A stretch of 64,000 bases of DNA from Rosenbergiella gaditana (GCF_018494065.1 NZ_JABBFR010000013.1:1-64000); one strand, 5' to 3'; shown: positions 1-10,380, counted from the stretch's first letter. Notes: generated from the letters alone by a model not told the origin. Numbers and translations: made by a program.

Positions 1-449
<449 letters not shown>

Positions 450-450
450 C

Positions 451-690
451 TCTGGCGTCCGGAACTGAGCGTGCCAGTCTGTCCAGTTTTGGAACAACCA
501 GGGGATCTCCCTCTCGTACTGCTGCCAGCGTATGGTCCAGACCGGGCCTCTGACGGTTTTAACCGGTGAGACCTTTGTCGGTGTAAATCCGGTTCAGGGA
601 AACGCCCAGGCTGACGAGGGCTCCCTGCTGTGCAGCCAGATCCTGTCGGTCAGTAGAGCAGCGTGCATAGCCAATGCGTATTTCAGTCAT
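451..690 (-). pseudogene. Tn3-type serine resolvase N-terminus, broken (tnpR remnant)
   Basis: Read on the minus strand from an ATG at 690, this encodes the start of a serine recombinase: MTEIRIGYARCSTDRQDLAA, with the catalytic Ser12, then a typical run ending VVPKLDRLARSVPDAR. This is the N-terminal catalytic domain of Tn3-family resolvases. Two lesions kill it. There is an in-frame TAA at codon 44, right after GLTG where relatives have Thr. The reading frame is also cut after codon 80 by the IS ending at 449. Helix-turn-helix residues expected at the C-terminus are absent. Between this start and position 805 lies about 115 bp where a res site would be expected in a divergent tnpR/tnpA transposon; I could not delimit its subsites. 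Confidence 0.85.
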
Positions 691-805
691 AAATGTACGT
701 TTAAGGGACCATCAAAGGTATTAAAACCGTACCATTTATATGAGACAACGTTATCCATGATTTAGCGTGGATGCATAGAACTTTTTTAGTGTTCGCTCAG
801 CGATC

Positions 806-835
806 TGTAGTGGTCAAGTAATATTGACCACTACA
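806..835. repeat. 30-bp palindrome made of two IS ends
   Basis: TGTAGTGGTCAA, six bases, then TTGACCACTACA: a perfect 12-bp inverted repeat whose arms equal the terminal repeat of the IS3-family element ending at 449. It looks like two IS ends left nearly abutting after the body of the element was lost. It sits exactly between the resolvase side and the transposase tail of the Tn3 relic. Confidence 0.7.
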
Positions 836-839
836 AATG

Positions 840-1007
840 TCCCCCGTAGCCTGGCAGCATATTTTTCTTAATGGCCATTACGCCTTTATCAGTGAAGGGA
901 AAGAACTCGATCTGGACGCCATGATTGAGGGACTGACGTTGTCTATGGGAAGCCCGCAAAATTTTGGCGGCTTCCCGCTTACAACCCCCAACAGGGGGCT
1001 TGTGTAG
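840..1007 (+). pseudogene. Tn3-family transposase C-terminal fragment (tnpA remnant)
   Basis: The frame reads SPVAWQHIFLNGHYAFISEG and then ELDLDAMIEGLTL, the hallmark C-terminal end of Tn3-family TnpA transposases (compare SPVAWQHINLNGHY and IDLDALV in relatives, from memory). Only about 55 codons remain before TAG at 1005-1007; the other ~900 residues are gone. The sequence from about 948 to 990 (reverse complement begins GGGGGTTGTAAGCGGGAAGC) has the GGGG start and size expected for a Tn3-type terminal inverted repeat and overlaps the end of the frame. With the resolvase remnant on the other side of 806-835, this is one transposon with an internal deletion. Confidence 0.75.
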
Positions 1008-1111
1008 GTGCCGCGGGTGAAATAGAGATAAAAACACTTGGCGGGAAGATCTTTGTTGGCGGGCGCTCAACCACCGTTATCAGTGGAGAAATCACACTCC
1101 CGACAGCTTAA
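989..1111 (+). pseudogene. PhzF-family protein C-terminal fragment
   Basis: In a frame different from the transposase tail, 40 codons run to TAA at 1109-1111: QQGACVGAAGEIEIKTL, then GGKIFVGGRSTTVISGEITL. The pattern QG..G..GEIEI...G-I-VGG...VI-G-I-LP resembles the C-terminus of PhzF-family isomerases (YddE-like). It begins exactly where the presumed Tn3 terminal repeat ends, so the transposon probably inserted into this gene. The family assignment comes from a short C-terminal motif only. Confidence 0.5.
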
Positions 1112-1123
1112 GTACGACAAAAA

Positions 1124-1149
1124 CAAAAAACCCCGCCGAAGCGGGGTTT
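1124..1149 (-). terminator. Rho-independent terminator of the tRNA operon
   Basis: A nine-base-pair GC-rich stem (AAACCCCGC / GCGGGGTTT) with a CGAA loop. On the minus strand it is followed by a T-rich run. It lies just downstream of the last tRNA gene and may also stop plus-strand transcription out of the relic region. Confidence 0.88.
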
Positions 1150-1158
1150 CTTTAAATT

Positions 1159-1235
1159 TGGTCGGCGAGAGAGGATTCGAACCTCCGACCCACTGGTCCC
1201 AAACCAGTTGCGCTACCAAGCTGCGCTACTCGCCG
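1159..1235 (-). tRNA. proM: tRNA-Pro (anticodon TGG)
   Basis: Minus-strand 77-nt cloverleaf beginning CGGCGAGTAGCGCAGC and ending with an encoded CCA; anticodon loop TTTGGGA, anticodon TGG, T-arm GGTTCGAATCC. It is the last gene of an Arg-His-Leu-Pro tRNA operon with the same order as argX-hisR-leuT-proM of E. coli. All 77 bases are identical to the tRNA-Pro at 23916-23992. Confidence 0.97.
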
Positions 1236-1263
1236 AAATACTGCGGTACTACTTTTTTTTATC

Positions 1264-1350
1264 TGGTGCGAGGGGGGGGACTTGAACCCCCACGTCCGTT
1301 AAGACACTAACACCTGAAGCTAGCGCGTCTACCAATTCCGCCACCGTCGC
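1264..1350 (-). tRNA. leuT: tRNA-Leu (anticodon CAG)
   Basis: Minus-strand 87-nt class II tRNA with a long variable arm, starting GCGACGGTGGCGGAATTGG and ending CCA; the anticodon loop contains CAG. Third gene of the operon. The acceptor stem has one C-C mismatch at the fifth pair, where E. coli leuT has (from memory) an A-C mismatch. Confidence 0.97.
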
Positions 1351-1365
1351 TCATCAGATAAAAAT

Positions 1366-1442
1366 TGGGGTGGCTAATGGGACTCGAACCCACGACAACT
1401 GGAATCACAATCCAGGGCTCTACCAACTGAGCTATAGCCACC
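1366..1442 (-). tRNA. hisR: tRNA-His (anticodon GTG)
   Basis: Minus-strand 77-nt tRNA, starting GGTGGCTATAGCTCAGTTGG, anticodon GTG, encoded CCA. The extra 5' G paired against the discriminator position, needed for histidyl-tRNA synthetase recognition, is encoded. Second gene of the operon. Confidence 0.97.
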
Positions 1443-1524
1443 ACCCCTAACTTCTTACTACCACTGATGTTAACACATCAGCCTAACGCGGTAAAACACC
1501 ACCGCAGCTCGACACCTAAAAAAC

Positions 1525-1601
<77 letters not shown>

Positions 1602-1622
1602 TTAGCGCCGTTGCGGATGCGG

Positions 1623-1651
1623 ATATTACGGTAGTGTTGCCTAGCTGTCTA
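1623..1651 (-). promoter_or_regulatory. Sigma-70 promoter of the tRNA operon
   Basis: On the minus strand, TAGACA at -35, a 17-bp spacer, and TAATAT at -10, followed by a GC-rich discriminator (CCGCATCCGC) of the kind seen in stringently controlled stable-RNA promoters. Confidence 0.8.
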
Positions 1652-1733
1652 GTGGTTTTTTGAATTAAATTATCGTTTGATTACGCTTTGTTCAGTTTGA
1701 GTGAAGTTTCAGCACTTTGGTCTCTTTCTGTCC

Positions 1734-2477
1734 TCAAAGCTCCCCACGCCAGTGGTAACCTTGGTACTTTAACAACTTTAACTGGCGCTTTAATCGTGAA
1801 GGTTGCCTAATCAGTCTATACAGCCACTCTAGCCCCAATTTCTGCCAAAGTAGTGGTGCACGCTTCACTTTACCGATAAAGACATCATAGGTACCTCCTA
1901 CCCCCATATACAGCGCATCAGGGTATACCTCATAACAACGCTGGATAAAAAGCTCCTGTCGCGGAGATCCCATCGCCACAGTAATGACTTTTGCTTGGCT
2001 GGCTTTAATGCGTTGGATAACGTGATCGACCTCGGCCTCAGTAAAATAACCCTGTTGTTGACCCACAATCGGTACCTGCCATTGTTGCTGAAGCTTCTCT
2101 GTGGTCTGCGCCAATACGTCCGGCTGGCTCCCTACCAAATAAACGGGTATGGATAGTGCGCCAGCACGTTGCATCAACGACTGCCATAAATCAGCCCCCG
2201 CTATACGCGTAACCTGGCTCTTGGGATACTTTTTACGTATAGAACGTACGATACTGATCCCATCTGGGTAATTAATGCCCCCGCTGGTCAAAATCTGATG
2301 CAATTGTTCATTCTGTTCAGCGGTTAATATCTTTTCGGCATTCAGTGCAATCAGACGCCCAGTATGCACTTGCAGACTTGGGAGTAAGAAATCGGTGAAG
2401 GCTTGCATTGAAGGAAAGCCATATACCGGGATCTGACGAATAATAAAACTTGGCAACGTTATCGGACGGTTACTCAC
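1734..2477 (-). CDS. wecG: UDP-ManNAcA transferase WecG (ECA lipid II synthesis)
   Basis: Transfers N-acetyl-D-mannosaminuronic acid from UDP-ManNAcA to GlcNAc-PP-undecaprenol, giving lipid II of enterobacterial common antigen (ECA), on the cytoplasmic face. The 247-residue protein is a WecG/TagA/CpsF (GT26) enzyme. It shows YADGIS-like [22 protein letters not shown], and [13 protein letters not shown] with [13 protein letters not shown], then the basic tail [19 protein letters not shown]. The start is GTG at 2477, overlapping the wzyE stop codon, so translation is probably coupled. Last gene of the wec operon. In E. coli yifK separates it from the tRNA operon; here that gene is missing. Confidence 0.95.
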   Translation of the reverse strand: MSNRPITLPSFIIRQIPVYGFPSMQAFTDFLLPSLQVHTGRLIALNAEKILTAEQNEQLHQILTSGGINYPDGISIVRSIRKKYPKSQVTRIAGADLWQSLMQRAGALSIPVYLVGSQPDVLAQTTEKLQQQWQVPIVGQQQGYFTEAEVDHVIQRIKASQAKVITVAMGSPRQELFIQRCYEVYPDALYMGVGGTYDVFIGKVKRAPLLWQKLGLEWLYRLIRQPSRLKRQLKLLKYQGYHWRGEL

Positions 2478-3849
2478 AGATATCCTTTTGTTTTGAGTAA
2501 AAGGGACTCACGGAAGGCACTGACGTAACCCCTAGCCGTTGTTTGACGAGCCCTACGCGTTGTAGAAACCAAAATATGAGTTTAGTCACCATCAGACACA
2601 GCAGAAAAATAATCGCGAAAAAAACCACGCGCGAACCGAAGGCATCGAGTCCTTCACGGGCTAAAACGATCATATTAAACACCGCACCAAAACAAAAACT
2701 ATTGATCAGCGCTGCGGTATAGCGATTCGGCTCTTGGCGAGCACGGTAGTAGAGACTATCAAAACCTTTAATTATCAAGCCAACTAACAGTGCCCCAGGC
2801 ACTAAAGCGCCAACGCCTCCCATCACCAGTAACGAACCGATTAAGGTCGGCGATATTGCTAGACCTGAGTGGTTATCCAAAATCTGCCAAGTAAAATAAT
2901 TGGCGCTATTTAAAATAGCTGATGGCCGGTCTGGCCATAACCAGCTTGGGATAAAAACGTAAAAGTCTCGCCACATCGGTGCTGGGCCTTGAAAATCGAG
3001 CTGCGAGTAGTGACTAAAGATCAGCCCTAGATTTTCCCAAGGAGAAAAAGTGTCGCGAGTCAGATAAAGGAAGGTGTACCAAGCCTCGGGGCCTGTAACA
3101 TTAAGGTTATAGCGCCGCAAAGCTAACCAAAACATCCCCACTATCGACATAGCACCTGCGCCAAGTAACATCGATAGCGTTATCCATCCACGACTAATAC
3201 CAATAAATAAAAACAGCGCAAAAGCGATGATAATATTGGCACGGGTTCCGCCCACTACCATATAAGTGATCAGACCAAAGACCACGGTGACAAAAAGAAA
3301 TAAGCACCATTGCCGTAAAGTGGGTTTAAGGAAATAAATCACTAACATGCCCGGTATAAAAAAGTAAAAAAAGCGTTTTAACGCGACGCCAGACACTTGG
3401 CTGGAAAAAATCTGACTATAGGAGGTGAGTCGAAAAAGTAGTAGTCCGTTATGCGCAAAAAAGATCCCTAAACTCACCAGCGCTACCAGTACTAACAACC
3501 CTGAGAAAATACGCGTCTCTAAGCGGGTCATAGTAAAAAAACCTGTTACCGGAGCCACTGGCTTGCGCGTCAACCGTATTTTATAGGTCACATAGTAGAT
3601 GGCATAAAACCCTGTTGCAGATAATAAGGCTTGCAATAAATAGAGGGGATCAACCACCGATTCCTGAAAACCAAAGACTAATATTGAGGTAAGAGGAAAG
3701 CCAAAATAGAAGGTCAGGACGAAGAGCAAAGAAAAAAACAGATGAAAATTAAAACGCTCGCGACGGAACTCTTTCACCATTACCGTTAAGATAAAGTAAA
3801 GAGAAAGCACATATACCAAGGCTAAGCCTGTGAACTGCCCACCCGTCAT
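2470..3849 (-). CDS. wzyE: ECA polysaccharide polymerase WzyE
   Basis: Polymerises ECA trisaccharide repeats on undecaprenyl carriers at the periplasmic face, working with WzxE and WzzE. A highly hydrophobic protein with around 11 predicted membrane segments. Recognisable stretches include [57 protein letters not shown] and [21 protein letters not shown] chose ATG at 3849 ([11 protein letters not shown], 459 residues), which forms a TAATG overlap with wecF; an upstream in-frame ATG at 3891 would add 14 residues with no counterpart in relatives. Confidence 0.94.
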   Translation of the reverse strand: MTGGQFTGLALVYVLSLYFILTVMVKEFRRERFNFHLFFSLLFVLTFYFGFPLTSILVFGFQESVVDPLYLLQALLSATGFYAIYYVTYKIRLTRKPVAPVTGFFTMTRLETRIFSGLLVLVALVSLGIFFAHNGLLLFRLTSYSQIFSSQVSGVALKRFFYFFIPGMLVIYFLKPTLRQWCLFLFVTVVFGLITYMVVGGTRANIIIAFALFLFIGISRGWITLSMLLGAGAMSIVGMFWLALRRYNLNVTGPEAWYTFLYLTRDTFSPWENLGLIFSHYSQLDFQGPAPMWRDFYVFIPSWLWPDRPSAILNSANYFTWQILDNHSGLAISPTLIGSLLVMGGVGALVPGALLVGLIIKGFDSLYYRARQEPNRYTAALINSFCFGAVFNMIVLAREGLDAFGSRVVFFAIIFLLCLMVTKLIFWFLQRVGLVKQRLGVTSVPSVSPFYSKQKDICE

Positions 3850-4925
3850 TATAACTCCATCCCTTCTAATCTCTGTAAAATATCCCGCCACCCCTGTAAA
3901 TAGGCGGGTGAGAAAAACTCAATAGTCGCTTTATCGTGATGCGTTAATTGTTGGCGCGCACGCTGAATAATCTCTCTATCAATCGGGTCCTCATCAAATA
4001 ACACCGGTAATTGCTGTGCAGCCAGATCACGCCAAAATGGGTTTTTACGACTTATCACGAAGGGAATATTTTTATCAATTAATAAACTGAGCGTACCAAT
4101 CCCTTGCTGTCGCGCAAAAATGAAGTATCCCAAATGACAGCGTGCAACAACTGCTAAATACTCATCAAAATTTAACTTTTCCGTTAAAATCTCAACTTGC
4201 CCTGAGGGGAAGAGTTGTGAGGCATGTGTATTAACCCTCGCAATATAATCGTGATTATTATCAGGGTAGCCCATAGGGATAACCACCTTAACCTGCTGGC
4301 CAAAGCGCTGCGCTATCTGCGTTAATGCCTGACAATGTCTATTGGTCGGATCACCCGAGTTACCCAATAAAATCGTTAATGGCAGAGTCGAGCATTCCTC
4401 AGCACTGTTTTGCGGCGTTGTCGCCATTTTTGTCGGGAAATAGAGCTTATGCCCCGGTATCTGAGGGTATTTTTGCTGATAAACACTGAGATCGCCCAAG
4501 GTGGCATAGACGGCTGCGATCCGACCTTGTGCTCTGCGTCTTAAGGTATAAAAAAGCCTAAATTTCAGCGATCGCGACGCTTCATATAAATCTGCTCCCC
4601 AGATATGCCAATGCAATTGATGCTTTTTTATCTTACCACTGAGCAAAGCTAACCATAAATAGGGATTGAATTGGCCATGACAAAAGAATAGCGTTTGCCG
4701 ATTTTTTGCTAATTGAGTGACCACATGGGCTAATTGCTTTTTCGACGCAACACACTCAATTGACAGGTTCGGAAATTGCTCAGTGAGTGCGATATCCTGA
4801 GTCACCACAATAAACTTCCTCGCTGGTGAACAAGGAACCTCAGTGGTTAAGACATGATTAAAAAAGGCTAACAACGTCTTGTTGTGGTGAGGGATATCCG
4901 CCCCTAGTACATGAATAATGGCCAT
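3849..4925 (-). CDS. wecF: Fuc4NAc transferase WecF (ECA lipid III synthesis)
   Basis: Adds 4-acetamido-4,6-dideoxy-D-galactose from TDP-Fuc4NAc to lipid II, completing the ECA trisaccharide (lipid III). 358 residues from ATG 4925, close to the ~359 of E. coli WecF (RffT). Typical stretches are [51 protein letters not shown] and [14 protein letters not shown]. The start makes a TAATG overlap with the wzxE stop; the frame is open 22 codons further up, but that part lies inside wzxE and is not needed. Confidence 0.95.
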   Translation of the reverse strand: MAIIHVLGADIPHHNKTLLAFFNHVLTTEVPCSPARKFIVVTQDIALTEQFPNLSIECVASKKQLAHVVTQLAKNRQTLFFCHGQFNPYLWLALLSGKIKKHQLHWHIWGADLYEASRSLKFRLFYTLRRRAQGRIAAVYATLGDLSVYQQKYPQIPGHKLYFPTKMATTPQNSAEECSTLPLTILLGNSGDPTNRHCQALTQIAQRFGQQVKVVIPMGYPDNNHDYIARVNTHASQLFPSGQVEILTEKLNFDEYLAVVARCHLGYFIFARQQGIGTLSLLIDKNIPFVISRKNPFWRDLAAQQLPVLFDEDPIDREIIQRARQQLTHHDKATIEFFSPAYLQGWRDILQRLEGMEL

Positions 4926-6172
4926 TATTTTCGATACCAATAAAAAAATGCTGCAATAACTAACAGTAAATAACAGCTGTAAGTGGCACAATACGCTTGC
5001 ACTGCACCCAACACACCATGCTCAGCAATGAGCCAATGACTGGTGGCCAATAATAAACAAAATTGTGTTACTTCTGTCAGGAGGTAAGCACGTAAACTTC
5101 CCCGTGCAATCACTAAATAGCCAAATACATAAGCGGCCACTTTGCAGACATCGCCAGAAAGTTGCCAGGCAAATAGATCTCGCATAGCCGTAAATTTACT
5201 GGAAAAGAGTATAGCGATAACCTGATCGCGTAATAACCAAACCCCTAGACTTAATATGATAAGTGCTGGGATAACACGCAATAATGTCTGTCGAATCTCT
5301 GCGGCAATTTCCCTCTTATCCTGCAAACGACTCAACGCTGGGAGTAACCACACACTAAAGGTTGCAGTAATAAACTGTAAATACGCATCGGAAACACTCG
5401 CAACGCCTTGCCATAACCCCACCGCTTGCCAATCATTATGGGTCGCCAGCTGATGGCGCATTACTACCCATGCAAGGGGCAATGTCACGGCTGTGATCCC
5501 TGTCATTAGCGTATACTTCAGTAAACGGCGCGCCATCACGGTATTCCAGCCTAGGCGTAGAGGCCCAAGTCGGTCTTGAGTTGACCGTTGATAGAAATAT
5601 GCAGCAGGAAGTAACGCAATGGCTGGCACCACAGCCAAACCCACCAAGGCTCCGGCATAGCCGCCCAGAGACCAACAAACCAAGTAACCCGGTATAGCAA
5701 GAAGACAACCAACAATAATAATCATGGCATTGCTTCGTGCGTCCTTAATCCCCTTTAATTTTGCCTGTAAGAGATTTGCCCAACCAATACCACACTGCAA
5801 AAAAGCCAGATAACGGATGACCTGTGCATAGTCATGGTGACCAAATAACCCTCGGCTAATAGGCTCGGCGAACAGTAAAAAAAGCAGCGCAATCAGCATG
5901 CCCGCCCCCAATACTAGGGTCGAGGCGGTGGCCGAAAGCAGGCGTAACTGATGGGAGGAGTCTTGGTATTCCGCCACATAACGCGTTACACCGTTAAAAA
6001 TACCGGCTCCAGCCATCACACTGAGTACGGTGATCAATTGCCGATAATTACTCGCAAGCCCGATACCTTCCGGCCCATAAGTGACCGCCAGTAACTTGAT
6101 AATAACTAGCCCGATAAGAATCTTGGTTAGGGTTGAACTTGCGGTCCAGAGTGAGGCTCGAGCAAATGACAT
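4925..6172 (-). CDS. wzxE: ECA lipid III flippase WzxE
   Basis: Flips undecaprenyl-PP-linked ECA trisaccharide across the inner membrane. 415 residues, about 12 predicted membrane segments, member of the MOP/polysaccharide exporter superfamily; begins MSFARASLWTASSTLTKILI, with GPEGIGLASNYRQL after the first segment as in relatives. The start codon overlaps the wecE stop (TAATG). Confidence 0.95.
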   Translation of the reverse strand: MSFARASLWTASSTLTKILIGLVIIKLLAVTYGPEGIGLASNYRQLITVLSVMAGAGIFNGVTRYVAEYQDSSHQLRLLSATASTLVLGAGMLIALLFLLFAEPISRGLFGHHDYAQVIRYLAFLQCGIGWANLLQAKLKGIKDARSNAMIIIVGCLLAIPGYLVCWSLGGYAGALVGLAVVPAIALLPAAYFYQRSTQDRLGPLRLGWNTVMARRLLKYTLMTGITAVTLPLAWVVMRHQLATHNDWQAVGLWQGVASVSDAYLQFITATFSVWLLPALSRLQDKREIAAEIRQTLLRVIPALIILSLGVWLLRDQVIAILFSSKFTAMRDLFAWQLSGDVCKVAAYVFGYLVIARGSLRAYLLTEVTQFCLLLATSHWLIAEHGVLGAVQAYCATYSCYLLLVIAAFFYWYRK

Positions 6173-7302
6173 TAGGAGAAGAAGCTCAACAGTGAACCTA
6201 TGACAATTTTTTGCTGGTTATTCGTCAAATTGTAATACATCGGTAACCGAACCAAACGTTCACTCTCCGCGGTGGTATAACGATCATCTCCGCTGAACTC
6301 ACCAAATTGTAAGCCTGCTGGTGAACTGTGCAGAGGTATATAGTGAAAGACACTGAGGATCTCTGCTTCTTTTAACCAAGTAATCAGGCGATCGCGATCA
6401 TCTTGATCACGTAATTTAAGATAAAACATATGGGCATTATGCTGGCAGTCCGCCGGTAGCGTAGGCAATGTAATCCGCCCCTGATCGGCTAAGGGCCGTA
6501 ACGCATCATAATAATTCTGCCATAATTCCAAGCGACGCTGATTAATGACCTCTGCATTTTCTAATTGCGCCCAAAGATACGCCGCTTGTAAGTCAGACAT
6601 GAGATAACTGGATCCCAAATCACGCCAAGTATATTTGTCGACTTGCCCACGGAAAAATTGGCTACGATTAGTCCCTTTCTCACGAATAATCTCAGCCCGA
6701 TCAATTAATGCAGGATCGTTAATTAATGTCGCCCCGCCTTCGCCCCCTGCCGTGTAGTTTTTCGTTTCATGGAAACTAAAACAACCGATATGACCAATCG
6801 ATCCCAGCGCTCGACCCTTCCAACAACTCATCACCCCTTGCGCGGCATCCTCAATCACGTACAGCTTATATTTATCCGCCAACGCCATGATTTTGTCCAT
6901 ATCACAGGAGACCCCTGCATAATGAACCGGCACAATGGCCCGCGTTTTCTCGGTAATTGCTGCTTCAATTAATGTTTCATCGATGTTCATGGTGTCAGGC
7001 CGAATATCGACGAAAATAATTTTCGCACCCCGTAAGACGAAGGCGTTGGCGGTAGAAACAAAGGTATAGCTCGGCATGATTACTTCATCACCGGGCTGAA
7101 TATTGATCAGTAAGGCCGCCATTTCCAGAGACGCTGTGCACGAGGGGGTCAATAAGACTTTAGGCACATGGTAACGCTGTTCAAACCATTGCTGTACTCG
7201 GCGCGTAAAACCACCGTCGCCACATAATTTGCCGCTCTCCATGGCTGAATGCATGTACTCGGCTTCACTTCCTGTTACCGGAGGAGCATTAAACGGAATC
7301 AT
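6172..7302 (-). CDS. wecE: TDP-4-oxo-6-deoxy-D-glucose transaminase WecE
   Basis: PLP-dependent aminotransferase that makes TDP-4-amino-4,6-dideoxy-D-galactose, the precursor of Fuc4NAc in ECA. 376 residues, same length as E. coli WecE (RffA). The PLP-binding lysine is Lys181 in SFHETKNYTAGGEGG; DegT/DnrJ/EryC1 landmarks GDEVIMPSYTFVSTANAF and EDAAQG are present. Overlaps the end of wecD by 14 bp, which suggests translational coupling. Confidence 0.96.
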   Translation of the reverse strand: MIPFNAPPVTGSEAEYMHSAMESGKLCGDGGFTRRVQQWFEQRYHVPKVLLTPSCTASLEMAALLINIQPGDEVIMPSYTFVSTANAFVLRGAKIIFVDIRPDTMNIDETLIEAAITEKTRAIVPVHYAGVSCDMDKIMALADKYKLYVIEDAAQGVMSCWKGRALGSIGHIGCFSFHETKNYTAGGEGGATLINDPALIDRAEIIREKGTNRSQFFRGQVDKYTWRDLGSSYLMSDLQAAYLWAQLENAEVINQRRLELWQNYYDALRPLADQGRITLPTLPADCQHNAHMFYLKLRDQDDRDRLITWLKEAEILSVFHYIPLHSSPAGLQFGEFSGDDRYTTAESERLVRLPMYYNLTNNQQKIVIGSLLSFFS

Positions 7303-7984
7303 CTCTTTTCCTATAGAGCCAATAACTCGTAGACGTTAAACGCGCACCCTGACGCAAATAGAGACGCATCGCAGACAGGTTACTCAATTGGGTAGTGATA
7401 TGCAGTTCAGTCAGACCTTTACTCCGAGCCCAATCTGCAGCAGCAAGCAACAGTTGATGACCTATTCCTGCCCCTCGGTGGGTACTCGCCACCCCTAATA
7501 ATCCAATACGGGCAACACCTTCAGATTGGCGTAAACTGACAAATCCAGTGACAGTAGCCTGCTCATCAAGGCTGATTAAACATTGGTCATCGAAGGTTCC
7601 TTGCACCGCATTGTCAATCCATTGGGCATAAAACTGTTGCGTTAAGTGATGATCAAACCAAGGGGTCCGAAATCGACTTTCTGTAAATAGGTTGGCGGCC
7701 AGATGGCGTAATGCTTCGATATGAGTGGGTCGAGCGATACGAATACCCGATTGGCGCGACGTGTCAGCGATGGCGACAACCAGTTCAGCTTCCCCTTCAA
7801 CTAACGCAAAGCCTTGGGCAGTCAGTTTATCTAATGACTGATAGTCTGTACTGGAAACCTTGGCCTGAACCAAATCCCAGTCAGCACATTCCTCTACGCT
7901 GAGGCGATCAAGTTGAGCCAGGTCGACTTTACCCACGCGCTGAGAGAAAAAAGTACTTTCCCATGCTAAAACGTTAATTGCCAT
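7289..7984 (-). CDS. wecD: TDP-fucosamine acetyltransferase WecD
   Basis: GNAT-family enzyme that N-acetylates TDP-4-amino-4,6-dideoxygalactose with acetyl-CoA to give TDP-Fuc4NAc. 231 residues from ATG 7984 (MAINVLAWESTFFSQRVG). The acetyl-CoA loop is seen in STHRGAGIGHQLLLAAADWA (Q/RxxGxG/A pattern), and substrate-side residues in SRFRTPWFD and FYAQWIDNAVQGTFD. The N-terminal half is less similar to E. coli than the other Wec proteins, as is usual for this gene. The start is one base after the wecC stop. Confidence 0.93.
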   Translation of the reverse strand: MAINVLAWESTFFSQRVGKVDLAQLDRLSVEECADWDLVQAKVSSTDYQSLDKLTAQGFALVEGEAELVVAIADTSRQSGIRIARPTHIEALRHLAANLFTESRFRTPWFDHHLTQQFYAQWIDNAVQGTFDDQCLISLDEQATVTGFVSLRQSEGVARIGLLGVASTHRGAGIGHQLLLAAADWARSKGLTELHITTQLSNLSAMRLYLRQGARLTSTSYWLYRKRDDSV

Positions 7985-7985
7985 T

Positions 7986-9248
7986 TCAGTTGCCCCAAGC
8001 ACCACGGGTATCAATCACAAAGTCAGCCGTTAATTGTGACCTGCTTAACGCTTTGAATACCTTGTGGTCCGTGAGGAGAACGAGGATATCTGCGCGCTCA
8101 AACGCTTCATCAATACCGACCAAAGAGGCTTTATCTATAAATTTGTTAGGTAACTGATGAATATGCGGTTCCACCAATAAGGTTTCTCCCTGATGCCAGT
8201 CACAAATTAACTCGGCAACTTGCATCGCTGGGCTTTCGCGTAAATCATCAATATCCGGTTTGAAGGCCAAACCAAAACAGGCAATTCGAATATCAACCGC
8301 TTTCTTACCATTGGCCATTAAGCAGTCAGCTACCGCTTTTTTGACCTGATCAAGTACCCAGAATGGCTTACTATCGTTCACTTCACGTGCAGTGCGGATT
8401 AACCGAGCCAGCTCGGGTGACTGCGAAACAATAAACCACGGGTCGACAGCGATACAGTGTCCGCCTACCCCTGGACCGGGTTGTAAGATATTCACTCGTG
8501 GATGATGATTCGCTAATCGAATCAGCTCCCAAACATCGATATCGAGCGAGTGGCAGAGTAAAGAGAGCTCATTAGCAAACGCAATATTCACATCACGAAA
8601 ACTGTTCTCAGTGAGCTTACACATTTCCGCCGTGCGCGCATTGGTCGTCACACATTGACCTTGCAAAAATAACTGATAGAGCTGGCTAGCCTGTACCGAA
8701 CATTCTGGCGTAATACCCCCTACCACACGATCATTACTGACTAATTCGGCCATTACTTTTCCGGGAAGCACACGCTCAGGGCAGTAGGCAATGGCAATAT
8801 TCGGCTGGTCGCTGTGTCCAGGGACGTGGAGTTCCGGTCGAAGCTCGGCAATCCATGCTGCGACTTGTTCAGTTGCGCCAACGGGTGAGGTGGATTCTAA
8901 GATGACCAAGTCCCCCGCTTTTAACTGTGAAGCGATCGCTAAGGTTGCATTCTTCACATAGCTGAGGTCTGGCTGATGATCCGCTTCAAACGGAGTCGGT
9001 ACCGTAATCAGAAAAGCCTCTGCTGGTTCTGGTGTTACCGTCGCCCTTAAACGTCCTTCAGCGACATTTCTCGCCACCACGGCGGCCAATTCTGGTTCAA
9101 CAATATGGATTTCACCACGATTGATGGTGTCTACGGCCACTGGATTGATATCAACACCTATGACTTGGCACCCCGCATCGGCAAGAATCGCGGCGGTGGG
9201 TAATCCTATATATCCAAGACCAAAAATGGAGACTGTTTTAGTGTGCAT
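7986..9248 (-). CDS. wecC: UDP-ManNAc dehydrogenase WecC
   Basis: NAD-dependent four-electron oxidation of UDP-ManNAc to UDP-ManNAcA for ECA. UDP-glucose/GDP-mannose dehydrogenase family: N-terminal Rossmann motif [15 protein letters not shown], catalytic-domain signature [19 protein letters not shown], and the active-site Cys in [15 protein letters not shown]. 420 residues from ATG 9248; the frame is open 11 codons further up, inside wecB. Overlaps the wecB end by 11 bp. Confidence 0.96.
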   Translation of the reverse strand: MHTKTVSIFGLGYIGLPTAAILADAGCQVIGVDINPVAVDTINRGEIHIVEPELAAVVARNVAEGRLRATVTPEPAEAFLITVPTPFEADHQPDLSYVKNATLAIASQLKAGDLVILESTSPVGATEQVAAWIAELRPELHVPGHSDQPNIAIAYCPERVLPGKVMAELVSNDRVVGGITPECSVQASQLYQLFLQGQCVTTNARTAEMCKLTENSFRDVNIAFANELSLLCHSLDIDVWELIRLANHHPRVNILQPGPGVGGHCIAVDPWFIVSQSPELARLIRTAREVNDSKPFWVLDQVKKAVADCLMANGKKAVDIRIACFGLAFKPDIDDLRESPAMQVAELICDWHQGETLLVEPHIHQLPNKFIDKASLVGIDEAFERADILVLLTDHKVFKALSRSQLTADFVIDTRGAWGN

Positions 9249-10374
9249 GCTCAACCCATGAGTGTTTAATAAATTCGACAATTTTTTGACAACTTTGACC
9301 GGTACCGTAAGGGTTCTTGACTTGACTCATCGCTTGCCACGCCTTCTCATCATCAAGCAACCGTGCCGCTTCCTCAACAATGGTTTCGCTATCTGTTCCC
9401 ACTAACCGAACACTTCCTGCTTCAACGGCTTCTGGACGCTCGGTTGTTTCACGCATCACTAATACCGGTTTACCGAGTGAGGGCGCTTCTTCTTGAATAC
9501 CACCAGAATCTGTCAGCACTAAATAAGCGCGATTCATCAACCAAACAAAAGGCAAATACTCTTTTGGCTGAATAAGATGGATGTTTTTTACGCCTTGTAA
9601 TAGGCGTTCAACCGGCTCGCGAACATTCGGATTCATATGGACAGGATAAACAATATCGACCTGCGGGTAGCGTTTTGCTAAAGCAACGAGCGCCTGACAA
9701 ATACGTTCAAAGCCGCCGCCGAAACTTTCCCGCCGATGTCCCGTGACGAGGATCATACGACGTCCTTGCATTAAATAAGGAAACTCCGCCGCGAGACGCT
9801 GTTCTAACGCTTTATCTCCGACAATTTTGTCGCGTACCCACAGTAGCGCATCAATTACCGTATTGCCGGTAACAGTGATAGCGCTTTCATTAATGTTCTC
9901 AGCTAAAAGATTACGTTTTGCATGCTGGGTCGGCGCGAAATGCCAGTGAGCAAGGTGAGTCGTCACTTTACGATTCCCTTCTTCAGGCCAAGGCGAAAAG
10001 AGGTTCCCCGTGCGCAGGCCAGCCTCAATATGACCCACTTTTATCTGATGATAATAGGCCGCCAAGCTCACCGCTAAGGTCGTGGTGGTATCGCCATGAA
10101 CGAGAACTAAGTCGGGTTTATAATGTTGGAAAACATCAGCCATTCCCACGAGGATCCGGCTAGTGATATCACTAAGCGATTGCCCTGGCTGCATAATATT
10201 CAAATCAAAATCAGGGACAAGTTGAAATACATGCAGTACTTGGTCAAGCATTTCACGATGTTGTGCGGTAACACAGAGTCGAGACTCGATTTCCGTGGTG
10301 TTTTGCAACGCTTGCACCAAAGGCGCCATTTTAATTGCTTCAGGTCGAGTACCAAAGACTGTTAATACCTTCAC
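9238..10374 (-). CDS. wecB: UDP-GlcNAc 2-epimerase WecB
   Basis: Converts UDP-GlcNAc to UDP-ManNAc, the first committed step toward the ManNAcA residue of ECA. 378 residues with a GTG start ([19 protein letters not shown] follows). Catalytic residues known from the E. coli enzyme are in place: Asp95 (VHGDTTT), Glu117 ([10 protein letters not shown]), Glu131 (PWPEEGNR) and His213 ([10 protein letters not shown]). The GTG start is also used in E. coli, as I recall. Confidence 0.96.
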   Translation of the reverse strand: MKVLTVFGTRPEAIKMAPLVQALQNTTEIESRLCVTAQHREMLDQVLHVFQLVPDFDLNIMQPGQSLSDITSRILVGMADVFQHYKPDLVLVHGDTTTTLAVSLAAYYHQIKVGHIEAGLRTGNLFSPWPEEGNRKVTTHLAHWHFAPTQHAKRNLLAENINESAITVTGNTVIDALLWVRDKIVGDKALEQRLAAEFPYLMQGRRMILVTGHRRESFGGGFERICQALVALAKRYPQVDIVYPVHMNPNVREPVERLLQGVKNIHLIQPKEYLPFVWLMNRAYLVLTDSGGIQEEAPSLGKPVLVMRETTERPEAVEAGSVRLVGTDSETIVEEAARLLDDEKAWQAMSQVKNPYGTGQSCQKIVEFIKHSWVEHAH

Positions 10375-10380
10375 GCTTTC

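Noticed and set aside
532-765. 77-residue plus-strand frame
   Set aside because: It is the antisense of the resolvase remnant, which has clear family motifs on the other strand.
1038-1310. 90-residue plus-strand frame
   Set aside because: It runs through the terminator and two tRNA genes and has no recognisable features.
3850-3891. Longer start for wzyE
   Set aside because: The extra residues lie within wecF coding sequence and have no counterpart in WzyE proteins; the TAATG overlap start fits the operon pattern.
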